Positions 7,383 through 11,900 of a stretch of 11,900 bases of DNA are shown piece after piece. Source of the DNA: Nitrospinota bacterium (GTDB lineage Bacteria; Nitrospinota_A; UBA7883; JACRLM01). Both the position numbers and the translations under genes were made by a program. Numbering within the stretch: the stretch's first letter is position 1; each line of letters starts with the position of its first letter. Location: the NCBI GenBank assembly GCA_015231995.1, contig JADGAO010000055.1, forward strand, positions 1,860 to 13,759, read 5' to 3'. The notes under the pieces are model-generated. The model was not told the DNA's origin. It did not search any database and worked only from the letters and a program-made list of their open reading frames with translations.

Positions 7383-8316
7383 GGTAATAACCGGTGTCAA
7401 CATTCTCAAGACAGGCCAAAGCGTCGTCCGATAGCACCGCTACCGAGAAATACATGCTCAACAGGTACGAAGCCAGAGCTTTGTCGTTTATTCCCATGAA
7501 CCTTATCGAAAGGCTGTGTCCATACTCGCTGTTGAGCGCGTCGTCGCGCAGAGCTATCACTCCCTGTTCCTTCTCGCCCACCCGCAGGAGCAGTATGTCC
7601 GTGCTGGCGACGGAATGGCCGCCATTGCTCCTGTCGCTTATCTCGAGCTTGTCGCTGGGTATCAGCGGCACGCCGCGCCATGTCATGAAAGGCGAACCGT
7701 GGATCATCGTCGTGGGAGGCGGAACGCCCCGCCTCGTGCATTCCCTTCCAAACGCCGCGATAGCCATCGGGTGAGCCAGGAAAAACGCCGGACGTTTCCA
7801 CACCTTCGTCAACAGCTCATCCAGATCGTCAGGGGTGGGTGGGCCTTTGCGAGTCCGAATCCTCTGCGACGGCGCGACGGAGTTCAACAGTCCGAACTGA
7901 GGGTTGTTGACCATTTCCCACTCCTTTCGCTCCTTCATTTCCAGCGTTGTGAGGCGCAACTGTTCTTTGAGCTGATCCATCGGACTGCTGTATAACTCGC
8001 TGACGCGGGTATGTATCTTCACGATGCTCTGGACGGCGCTGAGCGGGTATTCACGCGGCTCTTCCTGGTAATCCACGAAGGTTTCCGGGATCGCCGGTTC
8101 GCCCACATGCCCGGATATCATCTCGATCTTGCGGGACATTTTGCGTTTGTTGACGCGATACGTTCCCGATACCACGTTCACCCACGGCGTAAGCATACAT
8201 AGCCATCGCGGCGTGATGCTCTCCATCATGGGGGCGGATTTTGTGGTGGTGGCGAGTTTGCGGGCGGCTTTCACGCCTAAGGATTGGGTGTAATCGCTGT
8301 CGCTAAGGTTTTTCAT
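7372..8316 (-). CDS. Family 2A encapsulin shell protein (SrpI-like)
   Basis: A 314-residue HK97-fold protein that self-assembles into a protein nanocompartment in the cytosol. It matches the Family 2A type (cyanobacterial SrpI, mycobacterial major membrane protein I) throughout: 'ITPRWL' near residue 34, 'YRVNK' at 53, 'ETFVDYQEEPREY' at 78, 'IHTRVSELYSSPMDQLKEQL' at 101, 'GLLNSVAPSQRI' at 142, 'PPTPDDLDELLTKVWK' at 159, 'FFLAHPMAIAAFGRECTRRG' at 178, 'TWRGVPLIPSDKL' at 212, 'LLLRVGEKEQGV' at 242 and 'SIRFMGI', ending YYHEY. There is no cyclic-nucleotide-binding insertion, only a short loop at about 225-239, which separates 2A from 2B. AAAGG lies 7 nt before the ATG. The downstream desulfurase gene overlaps its stop, the standard shell-cargo arrangement. 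Related compartments have been linked to sulfur storage and sulfur starvation. Automatic pipelines often label this family 'major membrane protein' or 'hypothetical'. Confidence 0.95.
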   Translation of the reverse strand: MKNLSDSDYTQSLGVKAARKLATTTKSAPMMESITPRWLCMLTPWVNVVSGTYRVNKRKMSRKIEMISGHVGEPAIPETFVDYQEEPREYPLSAVQSIVKIHTRVSELYSSPMDQLKEQLRLTTLEMKERKEWEMVNNPQFGLLNSVAPSQRIRTRKGPPTPDDLDELLTKVWKRPAFFLAHPMAIAAFGRECTRRGVPPPTTMIHGSPFMTWRGVPLIPSDKLEISDRSNGGHSVASTDILLLRVGEKEQGVIALRDDALNSEYGHSLSIRFMGINDKALASYLLSMYFSVAVLSDDALACLENVDTGYYHEY

Positions 8317-8449
8317 GAGACGACCTTTCCAGTTTTATGAAAACTCTGTTAAGTGTCAGGCGGGAAAAAAGAGCCATCGCGCCGTCCTCGTTAGACAGTA
8401 TGATCATATGACTCTCTGCGGTTCGGCGCAACGCCGCCGCAATCCTCAT
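8303..8449 (-). CDS. Possible small ORF between selD and the encapsulin gene
   Basis: An ATG at 8449 opens 48 codons (MRIAAALRRTAESH..., with an internal Met15 at 8407) and ends at a TAG inside the encapsulin gene, overlapping its start by 14 nt in another frame. GGGAG directly abuts the ATG with no proper spacing. The product is basic with no recognisable motif. An ORF this long arises easily by chance at this GC content, and it also overlaps the candidate promoter. I list it only because the 161-bp gap otherwise has no gene. Confidence 0.15.
   Translation of the reverse strand: MRIAAALRRTAESHMIILSNEDGAMALFSRLTLNRVFIKLERSSHEKP
8403..8431 (-). promoter_or_regulatory. Candidate sigma70-type promoter for encapsulin-desulfurase
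   Basis: On the minus strand TTGCGC (8431-8426) is followed after 17 bp by TATGAT (8408-8403, five of six to TATAAT). This would start transcription near 8396, about 80 nt before the encapsulin ATG. The -35 match is only partial and part of it lies in a hairpin (8424-8428 with 8432-8436, extended by 8418-8421 with 8437-8440). It would allow the shell-cargo pair to be expressed independently of selD. Confidence 0.35.
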
Positions 8450-8477
8450 CTCCCGTCGACAGTCCGCTTAATCAATC

Positions 8478-9554
8478 TTACGGATTAATCAGTATCGTTC
8501 CCGGTTTTCCATTATCGGCCCGTCCGATTATGGCCGACGCCGTGTCGCCGCCTTCGCGCAACCGCGACAGCAGGGCGTCCGCCTTGTCTGAAGCGACTGC
8601 GATAAGCAGGCCCCCCGACGTTTGCGGATCGCACAAAACATCCATCTGCCCCTGCGTGATGTCTCTGGATACTTCGATAAAATCCTTGACCCCTTTGTAG
8701 TTGCGCTGGCCGCCGCCCTTTGAGTCGGACTTCTTATGCGTCTCCACTCCATCGTATTTGGGGAGGCGCGAATATTCGACGACCAGCCGGACAGACGAAG
8801 CTTCCGCAATGTTTCTCGCATGGCCGAGGAATCCGAAACCGGTGATGTCGGTGCAGGCATGGGCGGAGAATTCAACCATGGCCTCCGACGCATGGCGGTT
8901 GAGCCGCATCATCGCCGTCTCCATCTCGTCGCGAAGCGCCTGTTCGAGGTGATGTATATTCAGCGTCGAGGAGAGCAGGGAGTGATCGTGCCTTGCGATA
9001 TTGTTCAAAATGCCGACGCCGAGTTTTTTTGTGAGAATAAGCGCGTCGCCGGGTTTGGCTCCCTGATTTGTTATCATCTTCCGGGGATCAACCAGCCCTG
9101 TCACCGCAAGGCCGTATTTTGGCACGCTGTCATCCACGCTGTGGCCGCCGATGATTAACGCCCCGGCCTCCCGCACGACATCAGCGCCGCCTCTTAATAT
9201 CTCTCTGGCGACGTCCATTCCAATCGAGCAGGATATCGCTATTATATTCAGCGCGGTTATCGGCCGCGCGCCCATCGCGTAGATATCCGAAAGCGAGTTG
9301 GCGGCGGCTATTTTGCCGAAGGTGTAAGGGTCGTCAACAATCGGGGTGAAAAAGTCCACTGTCTGAACGATGGCGAGGTCTTCGGCGATTTTGTACACAC
9401 CGGTATCGTCACCGATCCCCGTGCCGTATAAAAGGTTGGGGTCGGAGAATGGCGCAATACCTTCGAGAGCCATTTTTAGGTCCTCCGGACCTAATTTAGA
9501 CCCTCAACCACCCGATGTGGATAGTCTTGTCAGAAGAATTTTTTTATCGTCCAT
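8478..9554 (-). CDS. selD: Selenophosphate synthetase with in-frame UGA selenocysteine
   Basis: SelD makes selenophosphate from selenide and ATP, the selenium donor for Sec-tRNA and selenouridine. The frame starts at ATG 9554 (MDDKKILLTRLSTSGG), meets TGA at 9506-9504 and continues GSKLGPEDLK into the obvious SelD body. The UGA is codon 17 and Lys is residue 20, exactly the E. coli Cys17/Lys20 positions, so UGA encodes the catalytic selenocysteine, as known in many bacterial SelD proteins. The full product is 358 residues. Other signatures are 'GIGDDTGVY' (Asp49/50), 'TVDFFTPIVDDPYTFGKIAAANSL', 'SDIYAMG', 'IGGHSVDD', 'ACTDITGFGFLGHARN' and 'LCDPQTSGG'. A start at the internal ATG 9473, the first after the UGA, would lose the active site. 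No good Shine-Dalgarno precedes 9554. It lies upstream of, and in the same direction as, the encapsulin gene, with 161 bp between. Confidence 0.95.
9476..9506 (-). promoter_or_regulatory. Bacterial SECIS element directing Sec insertion at UGA
   Basis: Nine bases after the UGA (9506-9504) a perfect hairpin begins: TTAGGTCC, loop GGA, GGACCTAA (9494-9476), 8 bp. The apical loop starts 17 nt after the UGA and its first base is G, agreeing with the known bacterial SECIS pattern of a short stem-loop just 3' of the UGA with a G early in the loop. The hairpin lies within the coding sequence, as bacterial SECIS elements do, and encodes LGPEDL. SelB should bind here; selA, selB and selC are not in this window. 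Confidence 0.88.
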
Positions 9555-9596
9555 CGTTATAATTTACGTTCTTTGGCTGTATTTAACAAGCATCGT

Positions 9597-9720
9597 TCAA
9601 TGCGCTGTTCCCTCTTTGTTTCCCGCTTCTTCCGCCGCAACCGGAGAGATTGTCATGGCGGCAAGCCCCGCGAGGCCAAATGCGGCAACGCCATGTTTTT
9701 TAAAAAATCCCCCTATCCAT
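9597..9720 (-). pseudogene. Possible small secreted-peptide gene interrupted at a T6A6 run
   Basis: ATG at 9720 gives MDRGIF and then TAA. The interruption falls in a run of six T then six A (9707-9696). With one T fewer the frame would read on as KKHGVAAFGLAGLAAMTIS and then PVAAEEAGNKEGTAH, stopping at 9597: a basic N-terminus, a hydrophobic Ala/Leu core and an Ala-x-Ala site, like a Sec signal peptide. The ATG overlaps an upstream stop (TAATG) that ends another short open stretch (...DYQEAKKMDAESKSVNE). It may be a decayed gene, a homopolymer sequencing error, or a chance reading. It has no known family and no good Shine-Dalgarno. Confidence 0.3.
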
Positions 9721-9820
9721 TATTCGTTGACGCTTTTGCTTTCAGCATCCATTTTCTTCGCTTCCTGATAGTCCTCCTGCTTTTCAAGATTGTGGAAGTT
9801 ATGCGCTCCGTTCGATTACT

Positions 9821-9850
9821 ATCATGTCACCGCCTGGGAAAACCTGTCAA
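9821..9850 (-). promoter_or_regulatory. Candidate promoter upstream of selD
   Basis: On the minus strand a perfect -35 hexamer TTGACA (9850-9845) is followed after 18 bp by CATGAT (9826-9821, four of six to TATAAT). It would produce a leader of roughly 250 nt or more before the selD start, passing through the short peptide-like frames at 9597-9820. The -10 is weak, so this is a suggestion only. Apart from this, the possible peptide remnant and the repeat at 9916-10155, I see no gene in 9555-10306. Confidence 0.3.
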
Positions 9851-9915
9851 TAAAGCCTTTGCATTCAAGTAGATGCTTGATTAATAGGGTAATGGAATGT
9901 TCAGGGTGGAAAAAA

Positions 9916-10155
9916 GAGACCTTTGCATAATCCATTGCGCTAGCAATTTTGTCATTCTGAGCGCTTGAGTTGTCATTCTGAACGAAGCGTCATTCTGAGC
10001 GCACGACCATTGTCATTCTGAGCAACGCGAAGAATCTATCAAATAGAATGTTCTATTCTACTTTGATCCTTCGGTCGGGGACTCCCTCAGGATGACAAAA
10101 ACGGACTCCCTCAGGATGACAAAACATGGAAATCGTTTGATTATGCAAAGCTCTC
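9916..10155. repeat. MITE-like element carrying the dispersed palindromic repeat
   Basis: The ends are 17-bp inverted repeats matching at 16 positions: GAGACCTTTGCATAATC at 9916-9932 and, read on the minus strand from 10155, GAGAGCTTTGCATAATC. Inside are four copies of GTCATTCTGA (starting at 9951, 9972, 9989 and 10012), the palindromic core 10012-10098, and two copies of ACTCCCTCAGGATGACAAAA in tandem. TGGAAAAAA occurs just outside both ends (9907-9915 and 10158-10166); it may be a relic of target duplication, though two extra bases separate it from the right end. There is no transposase frame, so any movement would need one supplied in trans. The CTTTGCATAA end resembles that of the element at 1376-1603. 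Confidence 0.7.
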
Positions 10156-10306
10156 GTTGGAAAAAATGGCAAGATATTGCGGCTACCTCTCCGGGTTGCG
10201 CGGTTTCTTTTATGCTATTATTTGCGAACCGCCGTTTGACCTGAAAAAATATGACAAATACTCGTTTTGCTAACAGGCGGATTTTTACATTGGAGGTTTG
10301 TTTCCC

Positions 10307-11560
10307 ATGACCGTGGCCACGACTGAAAGTTACATACAAAAGCTTTTCGCCGAACGTATCGGCGGCGCCCGGTTCGGGCTGGAAAACGTGATCTACAAGT
10401 TCGAAAAAATCAAACGCGCCAAACGGGCCGCAATGGCCGCAAACCCGGGCGTGGAGCTGATAGACCTCGGCGTGGGCGAGCCGGACGAGATGGCCTTCGC
10501 CCCCGTTGTCACAACCCTGCAAAAAGAGGCTGAAAAGCCGGAGAACAGGGGATACTCCGACAACGGAATTCAGGAGTTCAAGGACGCCGCCGTCCGTTAC
10601 ATGAAAAACGTCTTCGGCGTGGACGGGCTTGATCCGGCGACGGATGTCAACCATGCGATAGGCTCCAAACCCGCGCTTGCGATGATGCCGGTGGCGTTCA
10701 TCAACCCCGGCGACTACATGGCGCAGACTGTGCCCGGCTACCCGGTGACGGCCACGCACACGAAGTATCTCGGCGGACAGGTTATCAACCTGCCGATCAC
10801 GTCGGCCAACAATTTCATGCCCGATCTGGATTCCATACCCGACTCCGCGAGGGAGCGGTTGAAACTTTTGTACATCAACTACCCCAACAACCCGACCGGC
10901 GCGCAGGCTACGCCCAAGTTTTACGAGAAGGTTATCCGGTTCGCCGCCGACAACAAGACTGTCGTCATACAGGATGCGGCCTATGCCGCGTTGACCTACG
11001 GGTCCAAGCCTTTCAGCTTCCTCTCCATGGACGGCGCCAAAGATGTGGGGGTGGAGATACACTCCCTTTCCAAGTCGTACAACATGACCGGATGGCGTAT
11101 GGCGTTCGTGACCGGCAACCCGCTTGTGGTTAAAGCGTTCGCCACGGTTAAAGACAACTGCGACTCCGGCCAGTTCATCGCCATCCAGAAAGCGGCCGTA
11201 GCCGCGCTGGACAACCCGTGGATAACGGACAAAATCGTCGCCAAATACGAACGCAGGCTCAAACTGCTAGTCGAAGCCTTGCGGTCGGCGGGGCTGGACG
11301 CGAAGGTTCCGGCAGGCACGTTCTATCTGTATGTGAAGGCTCCGAGTGGGGTCGAGGGCGGCCCGTCGTTCCCCACGGCGGAGGATTTCTCGCAGTGGAT
11401 GATAACGGAGAAGCTCATATCCACCGTGCCGTGGGACGACGCTGGAGCGCATGTCCGGTTCTCTGTCACGTTCCAGTCGAAAGGCGAATCGGACGAGCAG
11501 AGAGTGATGAGCGAGATTCAGCGGCGGCTCGCGGGCGTGAAATTCGTTTTCAATAAATAG
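10307..11560 (+). CDS. dapL: LL-diaminopimelate aminotransferase
   Basis: DapL converts tetrahydrodipicolinate directly to LL-diaminopimelate using glutamate, bypassing the acylated DapD/C/E route for lysine and peptidoglycan. The 417-residue product is a fold-type I PLP aminotransferase with the DapL-specific opening 'YIQKLFAERIGG' and 'IYKFEKIKRAKRAA', then 'LIDLGVGEPDEM', 'RGYSDNGI', 'IGSKPALAMMP', 'NYPNNPTGA' (Asn195), 'QDAAYAALTY' (Asp223, Tyr226), 'SLSKSYNMTGWR' (PLP-Lys256) and 'VRFSVTF' (Arg384). ATG at 10307 is chosen because TGGAGGT at 10291-10297 lies 9 nt upstream; the in-frame TTG at 10298 abuts that site. folK follows 11 bp after the stop, so the two are probably co-transcribed. 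No clear promoter was found between the MITE-like element and the start. Confidence 0.93.
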   Translation: MTVATTESYIQKLFAERIGGARFGLENVIYKFEKIKRAKRAAMAANPGVELIDLGVGEPDEMAFAPVVTTLQKEAEKPENRGYSDNGIQEFKDAAVRYMKNVFGVDGLDPATDVNHAIGSKPALAMMPVAFINPGDYMAQTVPGYPVTATHTKYLGGQVINLPITSANNFMPDLDSIPDSARERLKLLYINYPNNPTGAQATPKFYEKVIRFAADNKTVVIQDAAYAALTYGSKPFSFLSMDGAKDVGVEIHSLSKSYNMTGWRMAFVTGNPLVVKAFATVKDNCDSGQFIAIQKAAVAALDNPWITDKIVAKYERRLKLLVEALRSAGLDAKVPAGTFYLYVKAPSGVEGGPSFPTAEDFSQWMITEKLISTVPWDDAGAHVRFSVTFQSKGESDEQRVMSEIQRRLAGVKFVFNK

Positions 11561-11571
11561 CCATTGCTTCG

Positions 11572-11900
11572 ATGGTAAAGGTTTTCCTGTCCCTCGGCGC
11601 GAATCTGGGGGACAGGGTCTGGGCGATTGACAAAGCTATCGGCCTGATACTTTCGGAAGAGGGGATAACGGACGCTGGGCGTGGCCGGTTTTACGAAACG
11701 GAGCCACAGGGGATAAAAGATCAACCCTGGTTCCTGAATACGGCCATTGCGATAAATACAGACAAACCGCCGTCAGTCCTTCTCGGTTTTCTTCAGGGGG
11801 TCGAGAAGGCCGTTGGGCGCGTTGGGGGCGAGGCCGGAGGGCCGAGGGTTGTTGATATAGATATCATTTTTTACGGATCGCAAACGGTAAACGCTCCGGG
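11572..11900 (+). CDS. folK: Hydroxymethyl-dihydropterin pyrophosphokinase, 3' end cut by window
   Basis: FolK transfers pyrophosphate from ATP to 6-hydroxymethyl-7,8-dihydropterin in folate synthesis. The first 109 codons are present, out of about 150-170 for a typical FolK. Signatures are 'VFLSLGANLGDR' at the N-terminus, 'YETEPQGIKDQPWFLNTAIAI' near residues 42-62, 'LLGFLQGVEKAVGR' and the metal and ATP site 'GPRVVDIDIIFYG' near residues 90-102, with both Asp residues kept. The start is ATG at 11572, 11 bp after the dapL stop; no strong Shine-Dalgarno is seen, so it may be coupled to dapL. The frame is open to the window edge. Confidence 0.92.
   Translation, partial: MVKVFLSLGANLGDRVWAIDKAIGLILSEEGITDAGRGRFYETEPQGIKDQPWFLNTAIAINTDKPPSVLLGFLQGVEKAVGRVGGEAGGPRVVDIDIIFYGSQTVNAP

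Noticed and set aside
8478..9473. selD model starting at ATG 9473, immediately after the UGA
   Set aside because: It lacks the SelD N-terminus with the catalytic Sec and Lys20. The upstream frame through UGA matches the family residue by residue and has a SECIS-like hairpin.
9573..9872. A 99-codon plus-strand frame in the selD-dapL gap
   Set aside because: It has no recognisable motif, runs opposite to the peptide-like frames on the minus strand, and has no ribosome-binding site I can support.
9935..10140. CRISPR-like array suggested by repeated GTCATTCTGA units
   Set aside because: The units are about 10 bp at irregular 17-23 bp intervals, with inverted partner arms and no cas genes. This is a palindromic dispersed repeat, not a CRISPR array.
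10196..10221. Promoter TTGCGC...TATTAT upstream of dapL
   Set aside because: The spacing is only 14 bp and the -35 match is poor. TTGACC at 10236 has no acceptable -10 either.
10058..11062. A 334-codon minus-strand frame opposite dapL
   Set aside because: It lies antisense to a complete, well-matched dapL, begins in repeat DNA and shows no protein family.

Overview
The window comes from a Gram-negative bacterium of moderately high GC. It carries an outer-membrane TolC-family channel and a Kdo transferase (waaA), so it makes LPS. It encodes LL-diaminopimelate aminotransferase (dapL) and decodes UGA as selenocysteine, because selD itself has an in-frame UGA followed by a SECIS-like hairpin. 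DapL, Sec decoding and the dispersed GTCATTCTGA-type palindromic repeats suggest a Deltaproteobacteria-like or Nitrospinota-like lineage. That placement is inference only; there is no rRNA or marker gene to settle it.

Layout. (1) 3-1355 (+): a TolC-family efflux or secretion protein, starting on the last base of an apparent stop codon (TAATG). (2) 1376-1603: a MITE-like repeat, then a strong hairpin at 1634-1658. (3) 1706-4637 (+): a tightly overlapping envelope operon of a DUF374 acyltransferase, waaA (TTG start) and an AmgK-like sugar kinase. (4) 4621-5466 (-): a divergent panC whose 3' end overlaps the kinase by 17 bp. (5) 5517-5682: palindromic dispersed repeats. (6) 5697-9554 (-): selD, then a Family 2A encapsulin shell gene, then a cysteine desulfurase with a long N-terminal extension, read in that order on the minus strand. 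(7) 9555-10306: possible small-peptide or pseudogene remnants, a candidate promoter and a second MITE-like element. (8) 10307-11900 (+): dapL followed by folK, the latter cut by the window end.

The centrepiece is the selD-encapsulin-desulfurase block. The shell protein matches the SrpI-type Family 2A encapsulins from end to end. The gene overlapping its 3' end is the expected cargo: a SufS-type desulfurase with about 157 extra N-terminal residues. Characterised relatives package this enzyme and have been linked to sulfur storage. Here the block begins with a selenocysteine-containing selenophosphate synthetase. SelD uses selenide, which NifS/SufS-type enzymes can release from selenocysteine, so the linkage raises the untested idea that this compartment handles selenium as well as, or instead of, sulfur.

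The selD gene is easy to mis-annotate. The longest stop-free frame starts at 9473 and lacks the catalytic N-terminus. The true frame starts at 9554, with Sec17 at 9506-9504 and Lys20 in the positions of E. coli Cys17 and Lys20.
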